Assembly: GCF_963924675.1 (NCBI RefSeq)
Contig: NC_089220.1
Span: forward strand, 156,487,270-156,551,269
Direction: 5' to 3'
DNA length: 64,000 nucleotides
DNA from: Phocoena phocoena
Taxonomy: Eukaryota; Chordata; Mammalia; Artiodactyla; Phocoenidae
Of the stretch, positions 1-11,164 are shown piece after piece; within the stretch, counting starts at the first letter, position 1, and the number at the start of each line of letters is the position of its first letter. The position numbers and the translations under genes are program-made. Below the pieces are notes generated by a model that was not told the DNA's origin, did not search any database, and was given only the letters and a program-made list of their open reading frames with translations.

Positions 1-711
1 GAGGAGGAACTAGCGCTGCTCCCAGGGGCTGTGGTGGGAGTAGTAATTCTGATGATCTCTGAATCCTTCTTACCTTTTCCTGAAGAATACAACATGTGCT
101 ATACTTTACAGTCCCATCTTACAGAATCCAAGAAGTTCCACAGCTCTCCTTCATGACATCCTGCTTTCTTTGCCCTTTAAGTTCACACTGGCAGTGTCTT
201 TGCTGGTATAATCTCATCTTCTCTTTATTGAGTGATGGTCTGGGTCACTTCTGAACATGCTTTCTCATCTCTTGCTGTATGGACAGAAGGAGAATATTCC
301 AAATCCTCAAGTTCTGATTCTTCTTTGCTTAACAATCCCTTCTTCAATTCATCTCTTTCCTTTCACTTTTTACTATAAGGACAGGAGGAACCAAGCCACT
401 CCATCAATGCTTTCCTTAAGAAATCTCTTCAATTAAATATCCAGTTCCATCAGTCACAAGTTCTACCTTTCACAAAACACTGAGAACACAGCCCAGTTCT
501 TTGTCATGTTATAATAAGGATCTCCTTTCCCCCAGTTCCTGATAACATGTTTCTCATTTCCATCTGAGGTTACTCCATAAACAGCCTCAATGTCCATGTT
601 TGTAGCAAGCACCTGAAAACTTTCCCAGTCTCTACCCAGTTCTCAGTTTCAAAGAACCTTCCGTGTGTTGTCATTTATTACAGCACCACCCTACTTCTTG
701 GTACCAAAATC
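1..711 (-). mobile_element. MaLR (MLT1/MST-type) internal region, truncated by window edge
   Basis: Read on the minus strand, this stretch follows directly from the LTR at 712-1095 and opens with a 'TTGGTACCAAGAAG' junction, which resembles the start of mammalian MaLR internal sequences (THE1/MST/MLT1). Phrases such as 'GGACATTGAGGCTG', 'TCAGATGGAAATGAG' and 'GGAACTGGG' recur there in related MaLR elements. MaLR elements are non-autonomous ERVL relatives with little coding capacity, and I see no usable open frame here. The left end lies outside the window, so whether a second LTR exists cannot be told. Recognition is from memory of the family. Confidence 0.6.
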
Positions 712-1095
712 TGTCTTAGTCAGCTCAGGCTGCTATAACAAAATACCAGACACTAGGGGGCTTAAGCAGACATTTATTTCTCACAGTTCTGGAGGCTGGG
801 AAGTCCATAATCAAGCTGTCAGAAGATTCATTTCCACATTTCAGCCATTCTTCCTGGCTCTCAGATGGCCACCTCCTCATTGTGTCCTTTCATGATGGAG
901 AGAAGTAGAAGAAGCAAGGTCTTTGCTGTCTCTTCTCCTAAGGGCACAAATCACATCATGAGGGCACCATCCTCATGACCTCATCTAAACCTAATCACCT
1001 CCCCCCCCCAGCTCCAAATACCATCACATGGGATGGGGGATGGTTACAGCTTCAGTGTATGAATTTGGTGGGGGACACACTTTATCCATAGTACC
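712..1095 (-). mobile_element. MLT1-type LTR (MaLR), minus strand
   Basis: The reverse complement reads as an MLT1 LTR: it starts near 1095 with 'TACTATGGATAAAG' and 'GTGTCCCCCACC', passes through 'CCATGTGATGGTATTTGGAG', the 'CATGATGTGATTTGTGCCC' block and 'AGAACTGTGAGAAATAAATG', and ends with 'GAGCTGACTAAGACA' at 712. Because internal sequence follows on its 3' side (positions below 712), this is the 5' LTR of the copy. The C-run at 1002-1009 is a local expansion inside the LTR. Divergence is high, as expected for an element predating the cetartiodactyl radiation. Confidence 0.85.
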
Positions 1096-1099
1096 TTCT

Positions 1100-1760
1100 A
1101 TGCCATAGAAAGAAGCAGTGGGGGAGATATGATCCCTGCTTTCAAAGATCAGAATGGCTGAGAGATAACCTATTTAGGGAAGTCAAAGAGGACTTCCCCA
1201 AAGAAATGATGACTGAGCCAGGATCTGAGAGATGAACAGAGGTCAACTAAAAAGAGCATTTGAGGCCGTTGGGCAGTGTTCGCAGATGCCCTACAGCAGG
1301 AGGCAAACATGACAAACTCAAAGCCTGAAGAAGGCCATTGTAGCTGGAGGAGAAAGAGCTCAGGGAAGCATAATGAGCAGGGTGAGTTTGAAGAAACTGA
1401 TGGGGGCCAGACCAGTCCCGGCTTTGCTAATCCTGTTAAGAAGCTGTCCTTACACCCAACACAAAGTGAAACCTCTGAAGGAATTTACACAGGGTGGCAG
1501 CATGATCGTATTTACAGTTTGAGAAGGTTGTCCTGCCTCCTGTGTAAAGAATAGACACGACAGTGGCCTGAATCTGAACAGATGCTGGTAGGTGGGTGGG
1601 AGTGATGGCAGTAATCGAAGCAGGGGATGGCGAATGCTTGGCCTAGAACGATAATGGTTGGAAAAGACTGTGTGAACTGACTCAGCAAATATCGAGGAGG
1701 TAAAGGCAACAGGATTTGGCAATAGATTAGCTCCTGGGCACAAAGGAGAGGAAATTCATG
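1100..1760 (+). mobile_element. L2 (LINE2) 3' fragment
   Basis: The order of motifs matches the L2 3' region: 'GATCCCTGCTTTCAAAGATC', 'GGGAAGTCAAAGAGGACTTC', 'GAAGGCCATTGTAGCTGGAG', 'GGGCCAGACC', 'CAGGGTGGCAGCATGATCG', 'GGCAGTAATCGAAGCAGGGG' and 'GGTAAAGGCAACAGGATTTG'. L2 is an ancient, inactive mammalian LINE whose ORF2 is destroyed here by many stops. The left edge abuts the MaLR LTR, so the LTR may have inserted in or beside older L2 sequence. Confidence 0.75.
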
Positions 1761-3280
1761 AATCTCATTATCCTTGACAGCTGACAGAAGACTGTGGCCC
1801 AGATGTGTGTGCCCAGCTCATTTCAGATCTCATGCCCCTCAGTCTTCACCTGGAGCACCCAGGGTCTGTCGCCAGTCTTCACAGAGAGCACACACTTCCC
1901 ATGAACTTGGCTGGTCCTCGGCCTGTTTGCTCTCCGACCTCCTCCTTGCCTTCTCCTGCGCTGCTCTAGTTACACAGAGGTTAATCCCTGCAGTGTTTTC
2001 CAGGCCTGCTTCCCTCTGTTTGGCCATCGGGAGGCACTGCTAAAGAGTAAGGGCAGGAAGAAGAGGGAAGCCAGGGTGCTTCTCTTCATCTCAGGCAGTG
2101 TGCTCTGGGGTTCCAGTTTCTGCAGAACACATCTGCCTTGCTTCTAGCTGCCCTCTGATGGCCCCAACCCTTGGCTCCAAGAAAATTACTTCTCTCTACT
2201 GTCCTTCCAGACTAAGTGTGGTAGTGGTTATCTAACGGCTTCCAATCTCTGGGTTATCTCACCATCCCCCATTTGGCTTCTTAGCCCTTCCATTGTCTGT
2301 GTAAGTATTGCCCTGAATTAAGTTCCCTCTGATTACCTGGTTTGACCTTGACTCATGGCATCCTCAAAGTCACTGAGTCCAGAAATGCATCCCTGCCAAC
2401 CACATATCAATGTCTGAAACTCATTTGTTACCCTCCAGCATGAAATAGAAGGCTTAAATGCAAGTCATACAAGGAGACCTTACAAATTAAATTATACGTA
2501 TGACATGCCCCCCCAGCTCCCCCAGAGAATAGAAGGTAGGTATTTGGCACAAGAATAAAACAAGATGCAGTAGAGTGGGGGCAGAGGAGCACTGAAAAGA
2601 ATCACAAGGAAAAGGTCAAGGAATGAAGGGGTTAGAAAAAGAAAGTGAGACATACTAAAGATTGACTTGCTTCAAAATGTGTCAAGGGCAAACTGTAGGG
2701 TGACACCACTGTTGTACAGATGTATGAAGCAATATGGCCCAAAGGTTAGGTAAGCTATATCAAAGGGTTGTAACAATTAGACAACTAAAAGTAGAATCTC
2801 AAGAGGAACAATTATAAATCTGCATTAGCAAAGAGAAGCCTGGGAGACCAAATAGTCTGCCCTGCTTTTTGCTTTATCTATGGGGAAATTAAAATATTTT
2901 CCACCTGAAGTCTGCAGCAAGCTATGATAGCCATCCCGTCTCCATTCTGTACTGAATGCCATTTTCCAAAAAAAAATTGCATTTTATAGCCTACATATCA
3001 CTGCTAAGGACATGCCTAATGTACTGGGGCAGGAAGCAAAAGCATGAAGTTTTTAAACTCATGAGGGTAATTCTAACGTAATACAAAATTGGATTTGCTT
3101 GGTTTTAAATATAACCTACATATTAGCAATCTGTGCTGTGAATGACCCTGATTGTGGCTTTTATAAATAGCCCTTACTGTTTGATATAGAGTATACCCTG
3201 CACCGTTTAGTACATTGAACAAGTTGAATTCTGCAACTTTTCCACCTCCCTATGTGGGTACACACATGTGGGCACACGCA
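1761..3280. other. Unannotated stretch, no recognisable element
   Basis: I could not assign this 1.5 kb to a known repeat or exon. Open frames at 1774-2043 and 1839-2027 overlap on opposite strands and show no domain, start context or splice pattern that would make them credible. A short C-run lies near 2508-2522. The composition is ordinary and mixed. Confidence 0.5.
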
Positions 3281-3281
3281 C

Positions 3282-3347
<66 letters not shown>

Positions 3348-3349
3348 AC
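3281..3349. repeat. Compound microsatellite (CT)n(CA)n
   Basis: A pure CT run (about 11 units, 3281-3302) passes straight into a CA run of about 19 units (3303-3340), followed by an interrupted tail 'CATACACACG'. Both runs are uninterrupted and long enough to be polymorphic. On the other strand this is TG/AG, so part can adopt left-handed DNA and part a triplex. Confidence 0.95.
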
Positions 3350-3592
3350 GTTCTTAAATCCATCTTGAAATGCTCTTAAATGAAGATTTGCAAGTAAAGT
3401 TCAGGAAACTACAACAGTATCTTACACAACAAAATGAGAGCCTCGCCTGGCTCTCCATGGTTGCTCAGACCCTAGTTTTTCCATTTCCAGACCTTCCGAG
3501 ATTTACGTGATTGTGTACAGTTTCTTCTGTCTCGGTAGAGATAGAGCGATAGAAGTTAGCAGACGGCTGGAGGTAGAGGCGTGGAGATATAC

Positions 3593-3725
3593 ATATAAGC
3601 ATATAAGCATTTTACTACATATGTATATTTTTTACTACATGTGTATAATATAAGCATTTTACTACATATATATACATGTTGTAAATATGTGTATATATGT
3701 ACATATATACACACATACATGTATA
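3593..3725. repeat. AT-rich imperfect tandem repeat
   Basis: The phrase 'ATAAGCATTTTACTACATAT' appears at about 3605 and again at about 3651, with a third partial 'TTTTTTACTACATGTGTAT' between them, giving an imperfect unit of roughly 45 bases. It then decays into TATA/CATA alternation. An 86-residue minus-strand frame here, rich in Y, I and V, is low-complexity translation and not a gene. Confidence 0.7.
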
Positions 3726-3979
3726 GTAGTTGACTACAGTTCAGTAGTAGTCTGTACTTAAATGTGCCAAGTAAAAGACCTGAATAAATAATCTTCAAAC
3801 TATGCAGATTTTTCATGGGTCACGTCATTAATAATGTAAATTTCCATATGTTCATTTTATGTCAATTTTTATTTTCATTTATTGATTCATTCATTCATAA
3901 AGTATTCACATGCCCCATATGGATTGGATACCTACTGGATGGCTGCACTTGGAGCTGGTCCTCACCTTTGTGGCATTTA

Positions 3980-4275
3980 CAGTCTGCATCTGTGCCGTCA
4001 GGTGGTATCACAGGCCACATGTGGTTACTGAGCACTTTAAATGTGAATAGTCCAAATTGAGATGCGCTGTATGTGTAAAATACACCCTGGATTTCCAAGA
4101 CTTGGGACAAAAATAATATAAAATATCTCATTAATAATTTTTGTGTTGAATTGATGTTGAAGCAATAATATTTTAGATAAATTCAATTACATAGACTTCT
4201 AAAATTAATCTTAACTGTTTCCTTTTACTCTTTAATGTGGCAACTAGAAAAGTTAAAAATACACGTAGTGCTGGT
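3980..4275 (-). mobile_element. hAT-Charlie-type non-autonomous transposon (MER33-like)
   Basis: Phrases 'GGCCACATGTGGTTACTGAG', 'AATTGAGATGCGCTGTA', 'AAAATATCTCATTAATAA' and 'AATGTGGCAACTAGAAAA' match, in order, a common mammalian hAT element that I recall as MER33. Terminal repeats are eroded on both sides. Family membership is fairly secure; the exact name and the orientation are less so. Confidence 0.55.
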
Positions 4276-4429
4276 GTTTAAATAATCACCCATCTAATGG
4301 CAAATTGTAATAAGTACCATGAAATTCAAATCCCCTTCCACCGCCCTCATTAAGCACGTCCAACCCCTGTCATTGGTGATTTGGGGAAGTCAGTGTCTCC
4401 TCCAGGAGATATGAAGTATAGCGAAATAA

Positions 4430-4620
4430 AATGAGATTGCTAGCCAGAGCAATCTGGCTTTAAATCTAGTACTCACTTGTCATGTGGACAAATTTTTAAA
4501 CTCTCTGAGTCTTGATTTCCTCATCAGTTACACCCCCCCCCCAGGATGTTAGAAGGATTAAAGATAACGAATGAATGAGTACCTAGCTCAGAATTTGATA
4601 CTAACTGCTCGAATATGATC
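4430..4620 (-). mobile_element. MIR SINE, minus strand
   Basis: The plus strand shows the complement of a MIR: 'TCTGGCTTTAAATCTAGTACTC', 'CTCTGAGTCTTGATTTCCTC', then 'GGATTAAAGATAACGAATGA' and 'CCTAGCTCAG'. A C-run of ten bases at about 4532-4542 interrupts it, where MIR normally has 'AAAATGGGG'. MIR elements are ancient tRNA-derived SINEs fixed in all mammals. Confidence 0.65.
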
Positions 4621-5020
4621 CCAATTATTTCATCAAGTATGCTTGGGAACAGGTGGGTAGCACAGGACTGACTTTGTATCAGTATTGCCACTGTCACCCG
4701 GGTGGCATCGGTGGTGATAATAAGCAGTGGAAATAGTACACTGATGCAGATTAAAGGAAGGCTCTCACCAGCAAAGTTTTTTTTGCTAAGGACTCTCTTT
4801 ACCCTTCCTTGATTACACACCATATAAATCTCCAACCCATTTAAATGGTCTGCCTGGGAATTCCAAGGTAGCAGGTATGCCAATGGCATAAGAGAGATGA
4901 GAAAGGCATGAGTCCCTTTGCTGTCTACTGCCTGCCACGTTCTCCCCATATGACCAAGGCTTCCACAACCTTAGCCATGATCTTTGGTAAGCAGTTCTAG
5001 GAGTATAAAAATGTGCACTG

Positions 5021-5226
5021 TGGGCTTCCCTGGTGGCGCAGTGGTTGAGAGTCCGCCTGCCGATGCAGGGGACGCGGGTTCGTGCCCCGGTCTGGGAAGA
5101 TCCCACATGCCGCGGAGCGGCTGGGCCCGTGAGCCATGGCCACTGAGCCTGCGCGTCCGGAGCCTGTGCTCCGCAACGGGAGAGGCCACAATAGTGAGAG
5201 GCCCGGGTACCGCGAAAAAAAAAAAA
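5021..5226 (+). mobile_element. CHR-2 SINE, short cetacean form
   Basis: A full-length tRNA-derived SINE. The tRNA-like head has an A box 'TGGCGCAGTGG' at 5034-5044 and a B box 'GGGTTCGTGCC' at 5077-5087, the internal pol III promoter. The body ends 'GTGAGAGGCCCGGGTACCGCG' and an A-tail. The TSD 'GTGCACTG' lies at 5013-5020 and 5227-5234. Compared with the copy at 8585 it lacks about 115 internal bases. High CpG content and little divergence from its siblings suggest a young insertion. Confidence 0.95.
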
Positions 5227-5234
5227 GTGCACTG

Positions 5235-6084
5235 AAGTAGTTATTGAATGCAAATTTGCCATTTGATGAAGCATTAGAAGTCTCTGATAGAGCTCTGTAC
5301 TTGTAAAAAGTATACTACAAAGCCAACTTCACACTGCTTAAGGTTGACTTACCAACCAACTAATCAAGTGAAAGAGGAAATCTTGAATGAAGGCTCAATG
5401 TCATGAAATCCTCAATCTGATTTATACCTCTAATGACCCTGGACAGGCTTCCCAAAATTCAGGTTAACTTACCAAGAATAGCTTCCCCTTCATAGCAGCC
5501 TACAGCCTATCCAAAAGGGAATTTTATTCTGAATCCATTCTTTCTCAGGTGTGAGACTCTCCTCTTCCTCCCTACCTTCCTCCCCTCCAAAAAGAATGAT
5601 AGGTAGGCATGAATCAAATATAGGCATAAAAATATACACGCATATTATTATTTGAAACACAGTTATTTTTCACAATATTTCCACAATATTGTATGTGCCT
5701 CTGAAACACAGTAAACTATTAATAGCAGAGAGACTAACCACCTAATGTTCACATGGGAAAATGAGTCCAGAGCTGAACTTTCCTCCAGTGTAGACTTCTT
5801 TCTGCTCTCATGGAACTGGGGATAATATTCTCTCAGTCATCAGGCCCTTCTTTGATTCTCTCAATTGTTCCCTCCACCTGTGAAGAAATGGTCAGCCTCC
5901 TCTCTCTCCCACAGCCCCACATCTCCTTGTTCTCTCCCCTTCCCTGCTACCCTGGGACCCAATCCTGTGGCAGACTTGCTGATCCTACTGGTGAGCATCC
6001 CAGGACATTTACCAGACGAGGGTTTACTGGTTGCATGGGCTGCCATCTGTTAAGAGGTACACAGGACACGTTGGCGTTCCTTCT
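5235..6084. other. Unannotated stretch
   Basis: Ordinary mixed-composition DNA with no repeat I can name and no credible exon. A pyrimidine-rich patch at 5540-5595 and an AT-rich patch at 5610-5700 are the only compositional features. Confidence 0.45.
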
Positions 6085-6290
6085 TCCATTTTATTCACTC
6101 AACGAATATGTGTTGAATGCCTTCTTTAACCCAAGCACTGTTTCCGTTGCTGAGATAAAGCAGACCCAAATCCCTTTCTTCATGGAATTTACATTTTCCC
6201 TGGGAGTGATCCTCATCTACACAGTAAATAATGAAAACACTGAGAATCTCAGATGATGAGCACTAAAGAGAAAAATAGAGCAGGAAATGC
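6085..6290 (+). mobile_element. L2 3' fragment
   Basis: The series 'TTATTCACTCAACGAATATG', 'TGTTGAATGCCTTC', 'AAGCACTGTTTCCGTTGCTG' and 'TTCATGGAATTTACATTTTC' is the well-known L2 3' segment (consensus 'TTCATTCAACAAATATTTAT', 'GCACTGTTCTAGGC', 'CTCATGGAGCTTACATTCTA'). Confidence 0.75.
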
Positions 6291-6834
6291 GGGCGTTGTT
6301 GGTGTTGCATTTTAAGACAGGACAGATGAGGTCAGTGTCACTGAGAGGTGGCACGAAGACCTGGACCTGGATGCAAAGGCAACCATCTTGCTCCCTCCTT
6401 CTCCTTGATTTTATTCCTTCATGAGACTGGCTAGAGAGTGATACAATCTCAAGATTAAATCCTGCAGAGAACATCTAAGCTGCATGCTCCAGTTCCAGCA
6501 TTTACCAGAGGGCTCCAAACCTACCAACATGACAAATTCAGTTCTGCTACTCATTGCCTACAATTCCCTTGGGAATTTCCCCAACGAGAGGTTATTAGCA
6601 GGGCAGGACTTGAGAATTGCTGGATTTCCAGCTCTAATAGTTCTAAAATAGCATGAAAACAACACTCTCACCCTCAGGCATCACTTTTCTCTCCATCTCC
6701 CCTAAACCCCTTTGGAGGCAGGGAGGGAGAGCAGATTCCTAATGTAGAACTGTGAATTGTGACTTCTGCAGCCCGGCCTGGGTTTCTAATTCAGTAGAGC
6801 ATAAAAAGGAGCAGTTCTGTGCAATTAGAGATGA

Positions 6835-7060
6835 ACAATAATAATAGTCACTTACTTTTATTGATCACTAATTTTTTTACTGAAAGTGCTGTGCTTTAGC
6901 GCTTTTCTGAAAATCTACATAGATCATCTTATTTAATCTTTACAGTACTTTTGTTGGGTCTCTGCATAATTGTCTACTTCTTACTTTTGAGGAAGGAAGC
7001 ATAAAGAAGTGAAGTAACTTGCAGCTGGTCATGGCAGATCTAAGACCCACACCAGGCAGT
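6835..7060 (+). mobile_element. MIR SINE
   Basis: 'AATAGTCACTTACTTTTATT', 'CATCTTATTTAATCTTTACAG', 'GGAAGGAAGCATAAAGAAG' and 'GAAGTAACTTGCAGC' follow the MIR order (core plus the 'AGGTTAAGTAACTTGCCC' block). It is diverged and lacks a clean tail. Confidence 0.65.
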
Positions 7061-8570
7061 ATTTTGCCTGGAATACTGGAAAGTGGTGACTTAAAAGGAA
7101 AGGTTCTCATTGCTTAAGTTACCCACACAAGCCTTGATCCCTCCAAGTTCCCATGGCATTGTTCCTTTCCCTTCTTTCTCTTCCCTTCCCTTCCCACTTA
7201 TCTCTTTTCCCTTCATTTCTGGGTCAGATGTTGACTTCACATCCTTGCCCCCTGCTGCCATGTTCCTTCCAGCCCAGGACCCTCTCCTTCTCAGACCCTC
7301 CAGAGAACAATAGCTACTTCTCTAAGCAGCATGGAACCTTTGGGAAGTCTTTCTCGTGCTTTTTCTAAACACTAGTAACAAAGATAAAGAGACAGAACAT
7401 AGAGACCTCTTCCTAGGGCCCTTCCTCTTCATCAGCTTCTCTTTTCTCTCTTAAATCCTGCTGAGAAAAAGTTACCCCTATAGATAGGTGTAGGGGAGGG
7501 ATGGAAAATTATTTTTCCTTCTACCTTCCTAGGTTCTCCAGGTGAGGCCCTGGAAATTGGACTGACAACAGACAGGTTAACAAGAGAAAAACAACCAGAG
7601 AAATTTTAACACGTGCATCCTGCATTCACGTGGTATCTGGTGATCAGTCACTCAAAGGGAGAGTTAGCTTGGGGTCTCTCCATCCAACTTAGTCAAGGCA
7701 GGGTGAGGGTGGTAAGGGGGAGAAAGGGCATTTATGGAAAAGCAGGTGACTTTCTGGAAAATAAATGGGCCTTAAGAGAGCAGGTGGGAGACATGATCGT
7801 CTGTGACGGGGTCTCACCGGTGGGGCGCCAGAAGAGGAGGTTATAGAGTTGCCCCAGGAGGGGATTTAGGAGAGTTGCGTTCTTTGGGGGTGCGGGGGGT
7901 GGTGGTGCTCTGCTTTTAGGCAGATAAGGGATTTCAGGAACTCAAATGCCTTCGGCTCAAAAATCATTTTTATACCAAATGGCGTATTTGGGGTTGACAA
8001 GTCCTGATCCCCTTCACCATATAAATATTCATGAAGAAGCTTCTATCCAATAACCCAGGTGTGTACCACAGTGTCTCTGGATGAGGGAGAGTGCTGGTGG
8101 GGAGTCCTTCGGCCACTGGGAGAAAGGCTTACCTACTGGCCTTTTGTCTCTCGTTTTTTGTCTCCTCGGAGGCTACTGTCCACCAGTCCTGCCTGGAGGG
8201 CACCCAGCCTGAAAAGGTCTTGGTTGAAAGATGAGGTGTCAGGATTTGTGAAAAGGAAAGAGAAGAAAGATGCTAGTAAATTGCTGATGGCCGGGTGCGC
8301 TCCCTCAGTTACTGGTCCTTCCTAGATCTGTAGGTACCTTCTGTAAAGGTACATTCTCAGCCCTCCCCTTCAAGGATCTCACAATCCAGATAAACCTAAT
8401 CATTAATTGCCTTGAAAATATTTAACCTTCTCACTTATTGAGGTTTGTGAGAGGTGAACTGAAATTGTTGATTTCAGCGGAAACGTATCACAATTACACT
8501 TTGTTCTCTAGACAAGAGTTGCTCAAGGCTCGGGGCTCGATGCTATACATCTTTGGTGTTTTTACATTAA
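7061..8570. other. Mostly unassigned; pyrimidine-rich patch and possible old LTR
   Basis: 7160-7225 is a pyrimidine-rich stretch (CCTTT/TTCCC motifs). From about 7480 to 8010 the text has an LTR-like feel: 'CAGACAGGTTAACAAGAG', a purine-rich middle with 'GGTGGGAGACATGATCG', and G-rich runs near 7885-7905. I found no matching TSD or TG/CA ends, so it stays unclassified. No exon is apparent. Confidence 0.35.
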
Positions 8571-8584
8571 AAAGTGCTAGTAGA

Positions 8585-8944
8585 GGCCTTCCCTGGTGGT
8601 GCAGTGGTTAAGAATCCACCTGCTAGTGCAGGGGACACGGGTTCGAGCCCTGGTCTGCGAAGATCCCACGTGCCGCGGAGCAGCTAAGCCTGTGTGCCGC
8701 AACTACTGAGCCTGCACTCTGGAGTCTGCGAGCCACAACTGCTGAGCCCACGTGCCACAACTACTGAAACCCACGCACCTAGAGCCAGTGCTCCGCAACA
8801 AGAGAAGCCACCGCAATGAGAAGCCTGCACACCGCAAAGAAGACTAGCAACCCCTCGCCGCAACTAGGGAAAGCCCGCATGCAGTAATGAAGACCCAATG
8901 CAGCCAAAAATAAATAAAATAAAAAATAAATAAATTTACCAAAA
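8585..8944 (+). mobile_element. CHR-2 SINE, long form
   Basis: A complete long-form copy of about 360 bases: tRNA-like head 'GGCCTTCCCTGGTGGTGCAG', B box 'GGGTTCGAGCCC', the internal block present in long forms ('ACTGAGCCTGCACTCTGGAG' to 'GAAGCCACCGCAATGAGAAG') and a tail 'GCAGCCAAAAATAAATAAAA'. The TSD 'AAAGTGCTAGTAGA' at 8571-8584 reappears as 'AAAGTGCCAGTAGA' at 8945-8958, one substitution in 14 bases. That, with CpG decay, makes it older than the short copies. Confidence 0.95.
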
Positions 8945-9704
8945 AAAGTGCCAGTAGAAGTGTAATGTGATATTAGGCCAGTTTATCTGAATTTTTGTTT
9001 TAAAAAAGAAACTTTCTCTCTGCCATCCTTTGTCCGCTACATTTTGCCTCCAGTATCTCAGTGTGAGATGTGAACAACTTCCAAACAAGTTAAACTTGAA
9101 GGCCTACTTAGTTTCTCAGGCTCATTACCAAGGATTTAAAACCTCTCTATTCATTTGACAACAATGGTTTCCATGGCAATTGCTGCAACACATGACATTC
9201 CCTGCAGCTCTGCTTAAAATGCACCAGCAGAAATGGCTACACATCAACACAGTCCTCAGGAAAAGCTAGACTAGGCGGATTTTCTTCTCACCAATGCTGG
9301 CCTTAAGGAATTAATAATAAAGGCAATCGAGCATTTTGATTTCTTTGTGCAATACTGATCTTCTCCTCCTTTTATTTCAACCCATCACACCTGTGAAGAC
9401 ATAATTTCTTGTAGCAAATCATTTGAAGTGCATTTATTTGAAAGCAGCCAGGGGTGAAGACAAAGTACTGACCATAATTTCCATCACCCCATTACCCTTT
9501 TCATCTGTTTCTGACTCTTTTATCATTTCCCCTAGCCCTTTCCCCTTCTAAGGGAGACATAAATTCTGAAAGAATAAGTAGAGTGCCAAAGTAGAAACCC
9601 AGACGGAGCAGAGAATCACCCTCTACACAATCTGTCCTTCCTACCTTCCACCAAGGAAGCAAGCAGAAGGTGCACTTAAAATACACTCAAGAAATAACTA
9701 GTCA

Positions 9705-10035
9705 GGGCTTCCCTGGTGGCGCAGTGGTTGAGAATCTGCCTGCTAATGCAGGGGACACGATTTCGAGCCCTGATCTGGGAGGATCCCACATGCCGCGGAG
9801 CAACTAGGCCCGTGAGCCACAACTACTGACCCTGCGCGTCTGGAGCCTGTGCTCCGCAACAAGAGAGGCCGCGATAGTGAGAGGCCCACGCACCGCGATG
9901 AAGAGTGGTCCCCGCTTGCCACAACTAGAGAAAGCCCTCGCACACAACACAGCAAAAATAAATAAATAAACTCCTACCCCCAACATCTTCTAAAAACAGA
10001 AAACAAAAAAAACCTTGGTCCTGCTAATTAAAAAA
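9705..10035 (+). mobile_element. CHR-2 SINE with extra 3' sequence (candidate SINE 3' transduction)
   Basis: Head 'GGGCTTCCCTGGTGGCGCAG' at 9705, B-box-like 'GATTTCGAGCCC', and a SINE end 'AGCAAAAATAAATAAATAAA' by 9970. About 59 further bases follow (9971-10029, 'CTCCTACCCCCAACATC' to 'TCCTGCTAATT'), then a second A-run, then the target-site repeat. The perfect 16-base TSD AAGAAATAACTAGTCA lies at 9689-9704 and 10036-10051, so the extra bases entered with the SINE. It keeps the 3' internal part of long forms but lacks the 5' internal part. Confidence 0.9.
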
Positions 10036-10079
10036 AAGAAATAACTAGTCAAATGAATACACAAATCAGTGAGGGTCCC

Positions 10080-10280
10080 TTTGGTTGAGCACAGGTGATG
10101 TGCAGGTACCATGGTAAGAGCTTTGCATTAATCATTCCATCACGACCCTATAAGATCAGCATTTTCACCTCTGTACAAATTCAGAACTGCATGCTCAGAG
10201 GGAGAAAGAAATTTCCTTGAGATCATGCAGCCAGATGAGTCAGAATTGGGATTTTTAATCCAAATTGGCCTGGCTCCAGA
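10080..10280 (+). mobile_element. MIR SINE
   Basis: 'TTTGCATTAATCATTCCATC', 'ACGACCCTATAAGATCAGC', 'GCTCAGAGGGAGAAAGAAA' and 'GATCATGCAGCCAGATGAG' fit the MIR core followed by its conserved 'CAGAGAGGTTAAG ... TCACACAGC' block. Confidence 0.65.
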
Positions 10281-10369
10281 GCCCACGATCTTGAATTAAT
10301 TGATAAAGAGACTTATTTTCTCAGGTTTGAGAGACGATAGAGTGGGGAGAGGAGGACAATCAAGAGGTC

Positions 10370-10570
10370 CAGGCTGTTATCTGAGTTCGGGCACAGGTCC
10401 CTGTACACTGGCTGGGACCATTCTAAGCTTGTCTCTGCAGCCTTATTCCCTCATTTTCTTGGGAAATGTTAATAGCAATGTTGACCTACCTCCCTGGGTT
10501 ATGTAACAAGAGGCTGTGAAATAAACAATAAGTGAGAGTTTTGAAATGCTAAGTGGTAGTGATGGTGATC
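10370..10570 (-). mobile_element. MIR SINE, minus strand
   Basis: 'CTTATTCCCTCATTTTCTTG', 'TTGACCTACCTCCCTGGGTT' and 'TTTTGAAATGCTAAGTGGTA' correspond to the complement of MIR ('CAGTTTCCTCATCTGTAAAA', 'TACCTACCTCATAGGGTTG', 'GTAAAGCACTTAG'). Confidence 0.55.
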
Positions 10571-11164
10571 ATAAACCCACAGGGAGAGACTTATGTAAGG
10601 GGGAGACAGAGGGGAAACATACATAACAAGAATGCTTTAAAATAAATGAGAAATGCAGCTCCTGAGTCTAGCTTCTGCAAGACCTGGCTCCAGAAGAGAC
10701 TATGTAGGTCGTTCCTGGCTGTTTCTAGTCTGGGAATATATAAGATCCTGGAAGATTTTATGCATGTGTGTTCATTTCACTGCAAGGAAGAATTGCAGAC
10801 GTTGAGGTTTCCTTTTAACAAGCATGGTAGTGATGCAAATATCAGTATCTTCAGCTTGGGAGCCCATTTGTGTAATCATTAAATAAGGAGGCACGTTAGC
10901 TTCATATTAAGGTAATAGGTATGCTTATCTAATTTTGCATTTACTTTACTTAGGCTAAGTCCTTAATGATGGATGATACCTTTAATTAAGGGTCGGAAAT
11001 TAATGAGGCAGTTGAGGTTACCATGCTTGACTTTATGTTTAGTTAGCAGAAATTAAACATAGGTTGTACCTTTGCTTCGTCTTCTCCTTTTCCTACACTT
11101 TAGAAGCTATCTAAAAGAGAACTTTGGAAATAATACAGAACTGTGTCCCAGCACGTACTCACCC

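Noticed and set aside
3281..3349. CRISPR-like regular repeats
   Set aside because: This is a dinucleotide microsatellite; nothing in the window has spaced palindromic repeats, and the DNA is mammalian.
5021..5100. tRNA gene
   Set aside because: The A and B boxes belong to the tRNA-derived head of a SINE; there is no cloverleaf with a proper acceptor stem and the same head recurs at over ten loci.
7480..8010. LTR-like stretch
   Set aside because: No TG/CA ends, no TSD and no family match that I can name; kept only as unassigned DNA.
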